This document shows positions 42,026-52,628 of a stretch of DNA of 64,000 nucleotides, in pieces (the stretch's first letter is position 1; each line of letters begins with the position of its first letter). The stretch lies in the NCBI GenBank assembly GCA_024682075.1, contig JAIKZQ010000007.1:43421-107420 (forward strand), read 5' to 3'. This DNA comes from Lachnospiraceae bacterium (lineage in GTDB: Bacteria > Bacillota > Clostridia > Lachnospirales > Lachnospiraceae). The position numbers and the translations under genes were made by a program. Under the pieces are notes generated by a model. That model was given only the letters and a program-made list of their open reading frames with translations. It ran no database searches and was not told the DNA's origin.

Positions 42026-44227
42026 TCAGATGGAATGATTCGAGAAGATCCCGACATCCTCGTCACTTTTGGGCTCGGTGCCCCTGAAGTACACATCCGG
42101 AAGAGGTTCCTCTTTATCCTTGTCTTCACCGTCTTCCGAAGAATCCTTATCTTCCGCGGTCTTTCCTCCATCACCGGAACCGGCATCTGCTTTATCTTCC
42201 GAAGATGCGCTTTCTTCCGCTTTAGCTTCCGGATCCTTATTTTCACCGGATTCGCTTCCGGTCACATCCTTCATTTCCTCTTCAGGCTCGGGAAGGCCCT
42301 TTTCTTTCCTGAAGATATGCATGAACTCCTTGCCGGTAATGGTCTCTTTTTCGATGAGATATCCGGCAAGCTTGTCCATCAGCTCACGGTTTTCGGACAA
42401 AAGCTCCTTAGCCTTGTCATAAGCCTTCTTGAGCATTGCAACGACTTCTTCGTCGATCGCCGCAGCGGTCCGGTCGGAGCAGTTAAGAGCGGTGCGGCCT
42501 TCAAGGTACTGGCTCTCAACGGTCGCAAAGCCCGCAAGTCCGAATCTGTCGCTCATTCCGAAACGGGTGATCATATTCCTGGCTATGGCCGTGGCCTTCT
42601 CTATGTCATTGGCAGCACCAGTGGTGACATTGCCGAACACGATCTCTTCGGCTGCTCTTCCTCCGAGTGCGGAGACTATCATGTTCTCAAGCTCTTCCTT
42701 GGAATTGAGGTACTTCTCTTCCTCGGGAACCTGCATCACATATCCCAGGGCTCCCATCGTTCTGGGCACTATGGTGATCTTCTGCACGGGCTCGGAATTC
42801 TTCTGGAGTGCAGTAATGAGCGCATGTCCCACCTCATGATAGGATACGATCTTCCTTTCCTCGGTGCTCATGATGCGGTCTTTCTTTTCCTTGCCAACAA
42901 GGACCTGCTCAACCGCATTGAAAAGATCCTTTTGGCAGACGTACTCCCTGCCTTCCTTGACGGCATTGATGGCTGCCTCGTTTATCATGTTCGCAAGATC
43001 GGAACCCACGGCACCGCTTGTAGCCAGGGCGATCGCATCGAGGTCGACGCTCTCATCCATCTTGACGTTCTTGGCATGAACCTTGAGGATCTCGACTCTT
43101 CCCTTGAGATCGGGCTTGTCGACTATGATCCTTCTGTCGAATCTTCCGGGTCTTAAGAGAGCCTTGTCGAGTATCTCGGGGCGGTTTGTCGCGCCGAGTA
43201 TCAGGATTCCCTTTGACGAATCAAATCCGTCCATTTCGGAAAGGAGCTGGTTGAGAGTCTGTTCTCTCTCCTCATTACCTCCGCCGTACTTGGAATCACG
43301 GCTTCTTCCGATGGCATCGATCTCATCTATGAAAATGATGCAGGGAGCATTCTTGGTCGCTTCTTTGAAAAGGTCTCTTACTCTGGATGCACCGACACCG
43401 ACATACAGCTCGATGAAGTCGGAACCTGTCAGTGAGAAGAAAGGAACATGAGCCTCACCCGCAACTGCCTTTGCAAGAAGGGTCTTACCGGTTCCGGGAG
43501 GTCCCACGAGGAGTGCACCTTTCGGAAGTCTTGCACCTATTCCCGAATACTTGCCGGGATTGTGAAGGAAGTCCACGACCTCAACAAGGGATTCCTTGGC
43601 CTCATCTTCACCTGCGACATCCTTGAAAGTAATGCCGGTCTCTTTCTGCACATAGACCTTGGCATTGCTCTTTCCTACATTGAGAGGTCCTCCGCCTCCG
43701 CCCATCCTTCTCATCAGGAATGAGGCAAGAAGCCATAAGAGCAGCACGGGCAGGACCACGCCGACGAATATCTCGGTAAGGAGACCGGACGACGAGCTTA
43801 CGACTCTCTGACCGGTAACCCCGTGTGCCTCAAGTCTCTCCATCAGGCTGTCCATCGACTCCATCAGTCTGGTGGTATAGACACGCTCGTTCTGAAGCTG
43901 TACATAGTATGCGTACTGCTCAAGCCTGCTGGTATCTGCACCGCCTGCCTCAGCATCGGATTCGGACAGGACCGCCGACATCTTGAGGGTAACGGTAAGT
44001 TCGGCATTCTCCGCATCAAGCTCAACGGATTCCACCTTGTCGGCCTCAAGATCGTTGATGAACTCCGTGTATTCCTTGGTCTGGGTCGAACCGTTTCCGC
44101 CGAAGAGCATGTTGTAAAACAGGAAGATGACCACGACGGTGCACAGAAGTGCGAGGATCATCATCCATGAATTGTTACGTCCGCCCCCCGGGCGCTTGTT
44201 GTTCTGGTTTTGTTGATTATTGTCCAA
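42026..44227 (-). CDS. ftsH: ATP-dependent zinc metalloprotease FtsH
   Basis: A 733-residue FtsH: two transmembrane segments around an extracytoplasmic domain, AAA module with VGPPGTGKT (Walker A), IIFIDEIDAIG (Walker B) and ATNRPEILDKALLRPGRFDR, and the zinc protease motif SYHEVGHALI. The C-terminal tail of about 90 residues is very acidic (Glu, Asp, Ser, Lys) and of low complexity. The start is TTG, with GGTGAT five bases before it. Confidence 0.96.
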   Translation of the reverse strand: MDNNQQNQNNKRPGGGRNNSWMMILALLCTVVVIFLFYNMLFGGNGSTQTKEYTEFINDLEADKVESVELDAENAELTVTLKMSAVLSESDAEAGGADTSRLEQYAYYVQLQNERVYTTRLMESMDSLMERLEAHGVTGQRVVSSSSGLLTEIFVGVVLPVLLLWLLASFLMRRMGGGGGPLNVGKSNAKVYVQKETGITFKDVAGEDEAKESLVEVVDFLHNPGKYSGIGARLPKGALLVGPPGTGKTLLAKAVAGEAHVPFFSLTGSDFIELYVGVGASRVRDLFKEATKNAPCIIFIDEIDAIGRSRDSKYGGGNEEREQTLNQLLSEMDGFDSSKGILILGATNRPEILDKALLRPGRFDRRIIVDKPDLKGRVEILKVHAKNVKMDESVDLDAIALATSGAVGSDLANMINEAAINAVKEGREYVCQKDLFNAVEQVLVGKEKKDRIMSTEERKIVSYHEVGHALITALQKNSEPVQKITIVPRTMGALGYVMQVPEEEKYLNSKEELENMIVSALGGRAAEEIVFGNVTTGAANDIEKATAIARNMITRFGMSDRFGLAGFATVESQYLEGRTALNCSDRTAAAIDEEVVAMLKKAYDKAKELLSENRELMDKLAGYLIEKETITGKEFMHIFRKEKGLPEPEEEMKDVTGSESGENKDPEAKAEESASSEDKADAGSGDGGKTAEDKDSSEDGEDKDKEEPLPDVYFRGTEPKSDEDVGIFSNHSI

Positions 44228-44262
44228 TTCAGATCACCATAAAAAACTATACATTTAAGACA

Positions 44263-45741
44263 TCAGACGAAATCCTTGCCTCTTTCATATTCGGGAGTGC
44301 AGGTGAGTCTTATGCCGAGTTTACGGTATACGTTCTCATCTACCCTGGAAAGGATAACGCTTGAATGTGCCTCTGCTCCCCTGAGTCCGGGCAGGCAGTC
44401 AAGCGCTGACTTGGCAAGAGGATTGGTCGATGCCGAGCTCGAAAGTGCAATGAGCATCTCGTCGGTATGAAGCCTGGGATTATGAGCTCCCATGTAGCTG
44501 GTCTTGAGCGTCTGTATGGGGATGAGTGTCTCCTCGCTCATGACCTTCACTTCGTGGGGGATTCCGGCCAGCACCTTGATCGCATTAAGCAGACATGATG
44601 CCGCAGCTCCCAGAAGAGGATTGGTACGTCCCGTCACGATGGTTCCGTCGGGAAGTTCGATGGCGGCAGCAGGCGTTCCGCTCTCGGTCTGTCTCTCCAT
44701 TGCGGAGACGGCCACTTTTCTGTCCTCGGGAGTGATGCCGGCCTGCTTGAGCAAAAGCTCCTGCTTGTAAAGCTCAGCCTTGGGAGCATCTCCCTTCTTG
44801 ACCGAAACGGCACTTGCATAATATCTCCTGAGGATCTCCTGACAGGAAGCCTTTCTGCAGGCCTCGTCATCGGTAATGGCATATCCCGCCATGTTGACAC
44901 CCATGTCGGTAGGGCTCTTGTAAGGACATTCTCCGCTGATTGCTTCGAAAAGAGCACTGAGCACGGGGAAGATCTCCACGTCACGGTTATAATTGACGGT
45001 CGTCTCGTTATATGCCTCCAGATGGAAGGGGTCGATCATGTTGACATCGTCAAGATCCGCCGTTGCAGCCTCGTATGCGATGTTCACGGGATGTCTGAGA
45101 GGAAGATTCCAGATGGGGAATGTCTCGAACTTGGCATATCCGGCATTCACTCCTCTCTTATGCTCGTGATAGAGCTGTGAAAGGCAGGTTGCCATCTTGC
45201 CGCTTCCGGGTCCGGGCGCGGTCACGACGACAAGAGGCCTTGTGGTCTCGATATAATCATTCTTGCCGTATCCGTCATCGGAGACGATGAGCGGGATGTT
45301 GGAAGGATATCCGTCGATGGGATAGTGAAGATAACTCTTGAGCTCGTGTGAATCGAGAAGCTGTCTGAAACGATCCGCTGCGGGCTGTCCGGAGTACTTG
45401 GTGATGACGATGCTTGAAACCAGGAATCCCAGTTCCCTGAACACCTTGACGAGACGGAGAACATCCTGGTCATATGTTATGCCCAGATCTCCCCTTACCT
45501 TGTTCTGCTCGATGGCATCGGCACTTATTACGATGACTATCTCAGCCTGATCCTTGAGCTGTTCGAGCATCAGCAGCTTATTATTGGGTGCAAAGCCGGG
45601 CAGGACTCTGGATGCATGATAGTCATCATAGAGTTTTCCTCCGAATTCCAGATAGAGCTTTCCGAATCTGGAAATCCTCTCCCTTATGTGGGCAGACTGA
45701 AGCTCAAGATATTTTTTGGAATCAAAACCCTGCTTTTCCAT
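44263..45741 (-). CDS. DUF1846 family protein
   Basis: A 492-residue member of DUF1846, a family of unknown function found in Firmicutes. It carries a P-loop-like VVTAPGPGSGKMATCLSQLYHEH and conserved IWNLPLRHPVNIAYEAATADL. Its biological role is not established as far as I know. GGAGGAAAA precedes the ATG at 45741. Confidence 0.9.
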   Translation of the reverse strand: MEKQGFDSKKYLELQSAHIRERISRFGKLYLEFGGKLYDDYHASRVLPGFAPNNKLLMLEQLKDQAEIVIVISADAIEQNKVRGDLGITYDQDVLRLVKVFRELGFLVSSIVITKYSGQPAADRFRQLLDSHELKSYLHYPIDGYPSNIPLIVSDDGYGKNDYIETTRPLVVVTAPGPGSGKMATCLSQLYHEHKRGVNAGYAKFETFPIWNLPLRHPVNIAYEAATADLDDVNMIDPFHLEAYNETTVNYNRDVEIFPVLSALFEAISGECPYKSPTDMGVNMAGYAITDDEACRKASCQEILRRYYASAVSVKKGDAPKAELYKQELLLKQAGITPEDRKVAVSAMERQTESGTPAAAIELPDGTIVTGRTNPLLGAAASCLLNAIKVLAGIPHEVKVMSEETLIPIQTLKTSYMGAHNPRLHTDEMLIALSSSASTNPLAKSALDCLPGLRGAEAHSSVILSRVDENVYRKLGIRLTCTPEYERGKDFV

Positions 45742-45819
45742 TTTTCCTCCAAAATGCCGCCTGAACGGCACGTATTAATGCATACACCCGGATATGATAC
45801 CACGATTTAGGGCTTTTCT

Positions 45820-47703
45820 CTACTTATTATCCGTTTTTTCACGAAGTTTTTCGAAATAGGAAATAATTGACTCCGCCACGTCTTCGGGGATCTCGGGAAG
45901 GGCGGAGAGTTCCTCTTTTGTGGCGTTCGATATGTCATATATGGTCTGGAATCTCTTCATCAGAGCCTTTTTCCTGGCAGGACCTATTCCGGGAATGTCA
46001 TCAAGGAGCGATTTTGTCTGGGTCTTGGACCTCAGCGATTTATGATACTCTATGGCAAATCTGTGCGCCTCGTCCTGGATCCTGGTGATGAGCTTGAATC
46101 CTTCGGAATGAATGTCTATCGGAAGCTCCGTGTTGTTGAAATATAGGCCTCTTGTCCTGTGCCTGTCGTCCTTGACCATACCGCAGACAGGTATGTCAAG
46201 CCCCAGCGACTCAAGCACTTCAAGCGCTATGTTGACCTGGCCTCTTCCGCCGTCCATTAGCAGAAGGTCGGGAAGATGCGAGAACCTGACCGTCTCCTTC
46301 TCATCTCCCGATGACAGAATCCTCTCCTGTTCCTCCAGTGCATGGGTGAAGCGCCTTGTCAGTGCCTCCTTCATGCAGGCATAGTCGTTGGGGCCCTCAA
46401 CCGATTTTATCCGGAATTTCCTGTAATCGCTCCTCTTGGGCCTTCCGTTCTCAAAGACCACCATCGAAGCCACGTTTTCGAATCCGTTTGTGTTGGATAT
46501 GTCGAACGCTTCCATTCTGACAAGTGTGTCGGTTTTCAGCAGTTCGCCGATCTCCCGTACCGCCCCGGATGTCCTGGCCTCATCCCTCTTGATCTTCTCC
46601 GAGTCATTGTGGAGTATTATGCGCGCATTTTCCTCGCTCATCTCGAGCAGTTTGGCCTTTGTGCCTATCTTCGGGACAACAAGCTGTATCTTGTGCCCGC
46701 TCTTTTCTGAAAGCCAGCCTTCTATGAGTTCATGATCCTCGGGATCGTTCCTGACCATTATCTCCCTGGGAATAAAAGGAGTTCCCGAGTAGAACTGCTT
46801 GATGAACTCTCCTATGACATTGCCGTCATTTTCCAGAAGCGAGTCAGTCATATGGTAATGCTCGCGTCCCATCAGCCTTCCGTCACGCACAAAGAAGATC
46901 TGGATGACTATGTCCTCACCGTCTCTGGCCATGCCAATGACATCTCTGTCAGTTCCGACATTGCCGGTGATCTTCTGTTTCTGGGCGACACTCCTTACGG
47001 ACTGGACCAGATCCCTGTATCTGGCGGCCTCCTCAAACCTCATATTTTCTGACGCTTCTGTCATTTTGCTTTCAAGGTCCTTAATTATCGGACCGTAATT
47101 GCCGCTCAGAAAATCAATCGCCCCGGAAACCTGCTTCAGGTACTCCTCCCTGCTGACATAGCCCTGACAGGGACCCATGCACTGCCCTATATGATAGTTC
47201 AGACAGGGCCTTTCAAGCCCAATCTCCTGCGGAAGCTTGCGGTTACAGGTCCTGAGCCTGAAGATCCTGTTGAGCAGCTCGATCGTGTCCTTGACCGCCT
47301 GTGCCGAGCTGTAAGGACCGAAATATCTCGACTTGTCCCTCTTCATCGTCCTTGAAAACAGGATCCTGGGATAATCCTCGTATGTGGTGACCTTGATGAA
47401 AGGGTAAGTCTTGTCATCTTTTAAAAGAGTGTTGTATTTGGGAGAATGCTCCTTGATGAGATTATTCTCAAGGACGAGAGCCTCGAGCTCGGAATCCGTC
47501 ACTATGAACTCGAAGTGATCTATCCTGGCAACCATGTTGTCTATGGCCGGACCTCTGCCGATATTGCTCCTGAAATAGGACCTGACGCGGTTACGCAGGT
47601 TTACCGCCTTGCCCACATACATGATGGTGTCATTTTCATCGCGCATGATGTATACCCCGGGCTCCGTGGGCAGCTTCTTCAATTCTTCAGAGAAATCCTT
47701 CAT
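45820..47703 (-). CDS. uvrC: excinuclease ABC subunit C
   Basis: A 627-residue UvrC: N-terminal GIY-YIG nuclease (PGVYIMRDENDTIMYVGKAVNLRNRVRSYF), UVR motif (SKMTEASENMRFEEAARYRD), RNase H-like C-terminal nuclease (AFDISNTNGFENVASMVVF, LLMDGGRGQVN) and terminal helix-hairpin-helix (IPGIGPARKKALMKRF). It makes the 3' and 5' incisions in nucleotide excision repair. Confidence 0.97.
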   Translation of the reverse strand: MKDFSEELKKLPTEPGVYIMRDENDTIMYVGKAVNLRNRVRSYFRSNIGRGPAIDNMVARIDHFEFIVTDSELEALVLENNLIKEHSPKYNTLLKDDKTYPFIKVTTYEDYPRILFSRTMKRDKSRYFGPYSSAQAVKDTIELLNRIFRLRTCNRKLPQEIGLERPCLNYHIGQCMGPCQGYVSREEYLKQVSGAIDFLSGNYGPIIKDLESKMTEASENMRFEEAARYRDLVQSVRSVAQKQKITGNVGTDRDVIGMARDGEDIVIQIFFVRDGRLMGREHYHMTDSLLENDGNVIGEFIKQFYSGTPFIPREIMVRNDPEDHELIEGWLSEKSGHKIQLVVPKIGTKAKLLEMSEENARIILHNDSEKIKRDEARTSGAVREIGELLKTDTLVRMEAFDISNTNGFENVASMVVFENGRPKRSDYRKFRIKSVEGPNDYACMKEALTRRFTHALEEQERILSSGDEKETVRFSHLPDLLLMDGGRGQVNIALEVLESLGLDIPVCGMVKDDRHRTRGLYFNNTELPIDIHSEGFKLITRIQDEAHRFAIEYHKSLRSKTQTKSLLDDIPGIGPARKKALMKRFQTIYDISNATKEELSALPEIPEDVAESIISYFEKLREKTDNK

Positions 47704-47789
47704 ATATCAGCTCTTGCCATATCCGGCGACCGGGTATAAAATCAGTGGGCAATGTAGAGAACAAAACCACGTGTTGTGTGTTAACAGTC

Positions 47790-48302
47790 ATGAGAACAAA
47801 AGACGACATTGAAAAAGAAATAAGAACGGCCGGAGGCGACATCCTTGATTCCGAGATGTTCACAAGAGGATTCGGACAGTCCCATCATTTCAGGTCGAAT
47901 GTCAGCGATCATTCTCTTCATGTGACCAAGACAGCGCTCCGAATGGCGGGCATGTTCAAGTCGGTGGACAGGGATGCCCTGATCAAGGCATGCCTGTGTC
48001 ATGACATAGGACTGATAGGCAACCGCAAGTACGTCTACACGACGGGAAGGATGTGCATCACTCAGCACCCAATCGATTCCGCGGCAAGGGCCGAGCAGAT
48101 AATAGGCGAGCTGAGCGACACCGAAAAGGACGTGATCCTGCACCATATGTACCCTCTTGTCCTGAAAGCGCCTCACACCAGGGAGGGCGTGCTCATATGC
48201 ATAGCGGACAAATACTGTGCGCTTTATGAGCCTTTCACGGTAAGAAGCTCTTCCGAGAAGCTCCACGAGAGGCTAAGGCTGCACGTAAAAACCATGGCAT
48301 GA
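47790..48302 (+). CDS. HD-domain phosphohydrolase
   Basis: A 170-residue HD protein; metal ligands are the histidines in NVSDHSLHV, the HD pair in ACLCHDIGLIG and the later ILHHMYP and IADKYCA. Substrate unknown. The ATG at 47790 is preferred on protein grounds; a GTG at 47745 is in frame and neither has a good ribosome binding site. Divergent from uvrC and followed by its own terminator. Confidence 0.8.
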   Translation: MRTKDDIEKEIRTAGGDILDSEMFTRGFGQSHHFRSNVSDHSLHVTKTALRMAGMFKSVDRDALIKACLCHDIGLIGNRKYVYTTGRMCITQHPIDSAARAEQIIGELSDTEKDVILHHMYPLVLKAPHTREGVLICIADKYCALYEPFTVRSSSEKLHERLRLHVKTMA

Positions 48303-48303
48303 T

Positions 48304-48331
48304 GCCCGGCCCGCATCCCGGGCGGTTTTTT
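48304..48331 (+). terminator. terminator of the HD-domain gene
   Basis: GCCCGG/CCGGGC stem with an eight-base spacer, followed by GGTTTTTTA. It overlaps the stop region of the convergent exonuclease gene. Confidence 0.8.
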
Positions 48332-49349
48332 ATTCGCCTGTATCCTCGGGAACCGGCCCGGAGGAATTCTTTGAAGACTTCTTTACCGGAAAACCGGCAG
48401 TGTTATGCTTTCTGTATTCGCGGACTTTGTTGAACTTCTTCTCGACAACTGCCGCTTCCTTCTCATTCACGCACCTGAGTGTCTTTACTATGAACACTCC
48501 CTCGGGATCATGGCAGGGGTGCATGATGATCTTGCCTTTTATCAGTCCGTGCTCCTCGCATTCTCCGAGACAATAGTACTTCCTGTCTCCCATCGAGAAC
48601 CATCTTATCCTGCGCTTTGCTTTTTTGCCGCACAGATAGCATTTCGTCGAAAGCGTCTCTTTGTACCTGAACGCAGCATCCCTGTCCTTAAAGACCCTGG
48701 ATATCCATTTTTCGTAGGTGGGAAACTGTGCGGTTATCTCCGATGCCTTGTCAGCGGGAGGAAAAGTAATGTCATAGGATATGAATTTTATGACATCTGT
48801 GTCTTTTTCAAGGATTTTCCTGAGCACCTGGGCGGTATAATACGCATCACTGAACGCCCTGTGGAAAGGAATATCCTTTTCGATACCGAAATGATCCACG
48901 GCGTATTCAAGATTTCTCCTGGTTCCCTTGTCCTCGTTGCCAAGGAGCATGAAAAGCTTCTGGGCGTCTATATATGCGACAGGGCCGTTTCCTATTAGCG
49001 GAAGGCCGAAATATTTCAGGTTCTGCTGGAAAACATTAATGTCACCGGGGCCCCATGTGACGAACACCGGGTCCGGTCCGCACCATTCAAAAAACCTCCG
49101 GGAAACATTCTCGAAGGTATCACCCTTTTCAAGCTCCTCCATCTGAAGATGAACGAGCTTGCTGGTAAAATTATGCATTTTTTTGTAGACCCTGGGTTTT
49201 ATCAGCTCGCTGAATTCAGAGACCAGAAGTCCGTCCTCACCGTATTTAACCGCCCCGATCTCTATGATCTCAAAAGGCATCACGGCGGATGCGGGATCTG
49301 ACTTTGTGGAGCTCTGATTCCACTCAAGGTCGATCACGATCATGTTCAT
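48330..49349 (-). CDS. DEDDh 3'-5' exonuclease, KapD-like, with C-terminal zinc-type domain
   Basis: A 339-residue protein. Residues 1-190 form a DEDDh exonuclease (MIVIDLEWNQ, FEIIEIGAVKYG, TWGPGDINVF, PFHRAFSDAYYTAQV). The remaining part has CYLCGKKAKRRIRWFS and YCLGECEEHG, which may bind zinc, and ends in a basic tail. Such enzymes trim RNA or DNA 3' ends; the substrate is unknown. Its start overlaps the esterase stop; the ATG at 49343 is equally plausible. Confidence 0.85.
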   Translation of the reverse strand: MNMIVIDLEWNQSSTKSDPASAVMPFEIIEIGAVKYGEDGLLVSEFSELIKPRVYKKMHNFTSKLVHLQMEELEKGDTFENVSRRFFEWCGPDPVFVTWGPGDINVFQQNLKYFGLPLIGNGPVAYIDAQKLFMLLGNEDKGTRRNLEYAVDHFGIEKDIPFHRAFSDAYYTAQVLRKILEKDTDVIKFISYDITFPPADKASEITAQFPTYEKWISRVFKDRDAAFRYKETLSTKCYLCGKKAKRRIRWFSMGDRKYYCLGECEEHGLIKGKIIMHPCHDPEGVFIVKTLRCVNEKEAAVVEKKFNKVREYRKHNTAGFPVKKSSKNSSGPVPEDTGE

Positions 49350-50218
49350 TTCTCTTTTTGAAGCCAGGGCTCCTTGCCCTTCAGATCCGCCCTCACCGTG
49401 ACCGGATAATGGGACTTAAGCCAGTTGGTACAAAGTGTGATCCACTCGGCAGTGTCCGGATAAGCCTCGGCACCGTATCTGCTGAGAGACAGCTCATTTG
49501 CAAGTGACAGTCCGTGCCACCCCTGTGCAAAAATATGAAGCTCGGCAGGTATGTTCTTCTCCCTGAGAGCCGTGACATACAGAAGCGAATTCTCCGCCGG
49601 AACCGTATTATCAAGGCATGTGTGCCATATGAACGCAGGCGGTGTGTCGGCACTCACTGCTTTTTCCAGAGACATCTTCCTGCGAAGCGCTTTATTATCC
49701 CCGCAGAGATTGTCAAAAGATCCCTCATGCGCATATTTGCCCGATGAGATCACCGGATAACACAGTATCTGTCCGTTCGGACGAAGTATCTCAGCCGTTC
49801 CCTTAAGACCGATCGCCTGCGCTATCTTCGGGTCATTCCAGAAGCAGGCATAGCTTGCTGCCAGATGTCCTCCCGCGGAGAATCCCATGATCAGGACGGA
49901 TTTCTTATCGACCTTCCACTTCGAAGCGTTCCTGCGCACGATCCTGAAACAGGAAGCAGCCTCGGTAAGTGCCACCGGGTATTTTGCCGGGGCACAGGAA
50001 TAGTACAGGATACCGACATTGTAACCTTCCGCCATTAGCTTATATGCTATGGGCTCTGCCTCTCTCGGGGAGGTATATGCATATGCTCCTCCGGGGCAGA
50101 TGATGATCATCGGTCTTTTCTTTACCGCAAGTTCTTCGGCCGGTTCCTGAATGAAAGTCTCAAACCTTGCATATTCAAGAGAACCGGAACATTCCATTTT
50201 ATATATCTCGTGGATCAT
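49346..50218 (-). CDS. alpha/beta-hydrolase esterase, feruloyl/acetylxylan esterase-like
   Basis: A 290-residue serine hydrolase: oxyanion segment IIICPGGAYAYTSPREAEPIA, nucleophile elbow LIMGFSAGGHLAAS, and the acid/His region HTCLDNTVPAENS and AQGWHGLSLA. The HTxxDxxVPxxNS wording is typical of BD-FAE-type and sialate/acetylxylan esterases that remove acyl groups from plant polysaccharides. No signal peptide, so it would act on imported oligosaccharides. GAGGGAAT precedes the ATG, and a palindrome stands upstream at 50251-50268. Confidence 0.85.
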   Translation of the reverse strand: MIHEIYKMECSGSLEYARFETFIQEPAEELAVKKRPMIIICPGGAYAYTSPREAEPIAYKLMAEGYNVGILYYSCAPAKYPVALTEAASCFRIVRRNASKWKVDKKSVLIMGFSAGGHLAASYACFWNDPKIAQAIGLKGTAEILRPNGQILCYPVISSGKYAHEGSFDNLCGDNKALRRKMSLEKAVSADTPPAFIWHTCLDNTVPAENSLLYVTALREKNIPAELHIFAQGWHGLSLANELSLSRYGAEAYPDTAEWITLCTNWLKSHYPVTVRADLKGKEPWLQKEK

Positions 50219-50250
50219 ATTCCCTCGCGCTTTCAGGACAGCATCAGCAT

Positions 50251-50268
50251 TATGACATTACTGTCATA
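50251..50268. promoter_or_regulatory. palindrome TATGACA-TTAC-TGTCATA
   Basis: A perfect 7-4-7 inverted repeat in the 50-base gap between proS and the esterase gene, about 33 bases before the esterase start. It contains the TGACA-N4-TGTCA word seen at 5053 and 28475. Confidence 0.4.
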
Positions 50269-51702
50269 TCAATATGCTCTTCCCCAGTAAACCATCTTCT
50301 GTGCAGGCTTTCCGCAGCATACGCAGACATCGGAAAGAGTCTCCTGCTCGAAAGGAATGCATCTGCTGGTAACGGAGAGGTCAGCCTTTATCTGCTCTTC
50401 GCACTCCTTGCATCCGCACCACATTGCCTTTACGAATCCCGACTTCTCGGTGAATACTTTCTTGAATTCGTCATAGGATGCAGCGGTATAGGTATGAGCA
50501 TCCCTGTGAGCCCTTGCTCTTTCAAGCATTTCCTTCTGCATGGTCTCGAGCAGCTCGGGAACCTTCGCAGAGACCTCATCAATGGATACTACGATCTTCT
50601 CTCTTGTGTCTCTTCTTACAAGGACGCACTTTCCTGCCTCGATATCCTTGGGACCGATCTCAAGGCGGAGAGGATATCCTCTCATCTCGGCTTCGGAGAA
50701 CTTCCATCCGGGAGTCTTATCGGTATCATCAACCTTCACGCGCGCTACCTTTGAAAGTGTCTCCTTAAGCTCGTAAGCCTTGTCGAGAACCCCTTCCTTC
50801 TTCTGCTGGATGGGAATGATGCAGAGCTGGACGGGTGCGACACGGGGAGGAAGAACAAGTCCTTCATTGTCTCCGTGGACCATGATGATGGCTCCGATGA
50901 GTCTTGTGGTGACGCCCCAGGAAGTCTGATATACATACTTCAGGGTGTTATCCTTGTCGGTAAACTGGATGTCGAATGCCTTGGCAAATCCGTTGCCGAA
51001 ATTGTGGCTGGTTCCGGACTGAAGAGCTTTTCCGTCATGCATGAGTGCCTCGACGGTGTAGGTGGCCTCAGCTCCGGCGAACTTCTCCTTCTCGGTCTTC
51101 TGACCCTTGACGACGGGGATCGCAAGGAAGTCCTCAAGGAAATCCGCATAGACATTCAGCATCTGAACGGTGCGCTGCTCGGCATCCTCTGCGGTCGCAT
51201 GTGCGGTATGGCCTTCCTGCCAGAGGAATTCCCTCGAACGAAGGAAAGGTCTGGTCTCTTTTTCCCAGCGGACAACGGAGCACCACTGATTGTAAACCTT
51301 GGGAAGGTCCCTGTATGAATGAACATCATTCTTGTAGAAATCGCAGAAAAGGGTCTCGGATGTGGGACGAACGCACATTCTCTCCTGAAGGGGCTCAAGA
51401 CCTCCGTGTGTTACCCATGCAACTTCCGGAGCAAAGCCCTCGACATGATCCTTCTCCTTCTCGAGAAGGGACTCGGGAATGAACATGGGCATGTATACGT
51501 TGCGAACTCCGGTAGCCTTGAATCTCTTGTCGAGCTCAGCCTGGATATTTTCCCATATAGCATATCCGTCGGGCTTGATGGCCATACATCCCTTGACGGA
51601 TGTGTACTCGATCAGCTCAGCCTTGCGGACGATGTCCGTATACCACTGGGCGAAATCCTCGTCCATTGAAGTGATCTCTTCAACCATTTTCTTGTCTGCC
51701 AT
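50269..51702 (-). CDS. proS: prolyl-tRNA synthetase, archaeal/eukaryote-type
   Basis: A 477-residue ProRS of the short type without the bacterial editing insertion. Class II motifs: [52 protein letters not shown]; anticodon domain and a C-terminal zinc-type region ([21 protein letters not shown]) end in the characteristic GRAY. The 89-base upstream gap is too short for a T-box leader. AAGAGG precedes the ATG. Confidence 0.97.
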   Translation of the reverse strand: MADKKMVEEITSMDEDFAQWYTDIVRKAELIEYTSVKGCMAIKPDGYAIWENIQAELDKRFKATGVRNVYMPMFIPESLLEKEKDHVEGFAPEVAWVTHGGLEPLQERMCVRPTSETLFCDFYKNDVHSYRDLPKVYNQWCSVVRWEKETRPFLRSREFLWQEGHTAHATAEDAEQRTVQMLNVYADFLEDFLAIPVVKGQKTEKEKFAGAEATYTVEALMHDGKALQSGTSHNFGNGFAKAFDIQFTDKDNTLKYVYQTSWGVTTRLIGAIIMVHGDNEGLVLPPRVAPVQLCIIPIQQKKEGVLDKAYELKETLSKVARVKVDDTDKTPGWKFSEAEMRGYPLRLEIGPKDIEAGKCVLVRRDTREKIVVSIDEVSAKVPELLETMQKEMLERARAHRDAHTYTAASYDEFKKVFTEKSGFVKAMWCGCKECEEQIKADLSVTSRCIPFEQETLSDVCVCCGKPAQKMVYWGRAY

Positions 51703-51791
51703 AATCTTAACCTCTTGATAATATGATTTTGCGCCTGAGCGCTTTTAATACTCTATGCATTCTTCAAATACGCCCATATGCCGGCCGTATG

Positions 51792-52628
51792 TCAGAATCC
51801 GTGGTGACCTCCGCCACCGGAATGGCCTCCGCCGCCGGAATGGCCGCCGCCACCGCGGGAACCTCCGCCGCCACCGCCGCTGCTTTCGGAAACGGGTGAA
51901 TATGTTCTGCTCTCACCTGTCTTGCAGACAGTCGGAGTGGTGAACCTGAGAGTCTTGTATGCGCCGGAAAGCATCTCGGCGCTGCCTGTATTCTGGATCT
52001 TCGATGCTTTGCTCACGATCAGGAAATTGATCAGGAAAGACACCAGGAGTCCGAGGAAAACGGAACATACATATCTCATGGGACGAAGGATCTTATGTCC
52101 GCCGAGTATGGCATTCATCTGATCGAATGCCTTGGATGCGCAGGTGTAATAATCGCCTCTCGTCGCATAGGTATATATGTTGCCGGTTATGTCGTATGCA
52201 TAGCCGTCAGTTATGATGTCATGCATGTCTCCGTCGGAGTAAATGGAGATCTCTCTTTCATCCATGTCGATGATGAGCATCGTTGCATCTTCGTGATCAT
52301 CGAAGATGCTGTAGAACATCTCCTCCGAATAGTCCATGATGTCATGGTAATCATTGATATCGGTGGTGACGAATGCAACGCTTCCGTACTGCGTCAGGGG
52401 AGACATGTCCTCTGCGAGCTTCTTGATCTCACTGTCACTCAGAAGATCCGCCGCATCACAGATAACGAGCCTGTTCCCGGTATCCCGGTTTCTCTTGTCC
52501 ACCTCATAATCATCGTAGTAAAGGGCGTTCTCGGCCAGAACGGATGCCGGGAATGCAAATACCGCAAAGAGTACGGCGAATACTGCAAAGAGTACTTTTG
52601 ATGCGTTTAAAAATGTATTCTTTCTCAT
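51792..52628 (-). CDS. TPM-domain membrane protein with Gly-rich tail
   Basis: A 278-residue protein with a signal peptide (cleaved near VLAENA), a TPM domain (VICDAADLLSDSEIKKLAEDMSPLTQYGSVAFVTTD, MLIIDMDEREISIYSDGDMHDIITDGYA), one transmembrane helix near 185-205 and a tail of repeated GGGGHSGGGGHS ending HHGF. TPM domains occur in acid phosphatases of the photosystem II repair pathway and in bacterial membrane proteins of unknown task. The start overlaps the zinc-ribbon protein stop as ATGA, so the two are surely co-translated. Confidence 0.88.
   Translation of the reverse strand: MRKNTFLNASKVLFAVFAVLFAVFAFPASVLAENALYYDDYEVDKRNRDTGNRLVICDAADLLSDSEIKKLAEDMSPLTQYGSVAFVTTDINDYHDIMDYSEEMFYSIFDDHEDATMLIIDMDEREISIYSDGDMHDIITDGYAYDITGNIYTYATRGDYYTCASKAFDQMNAILGGHKILRPMRYVCSVFLGLLVSFLINFLIVSKASKIQNTGSAEMLSGAYKTLRFTTPTVCKTGESRTYSPVSESSGGGGGGSRGGGGHSGGGGHSGGGGHHGF

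Noticed and set aside
51703..51791. T-box leader upstream of proS
   Set aside because: The gap is only 89 bases and contains no T-box sequence or antiterminator pair.
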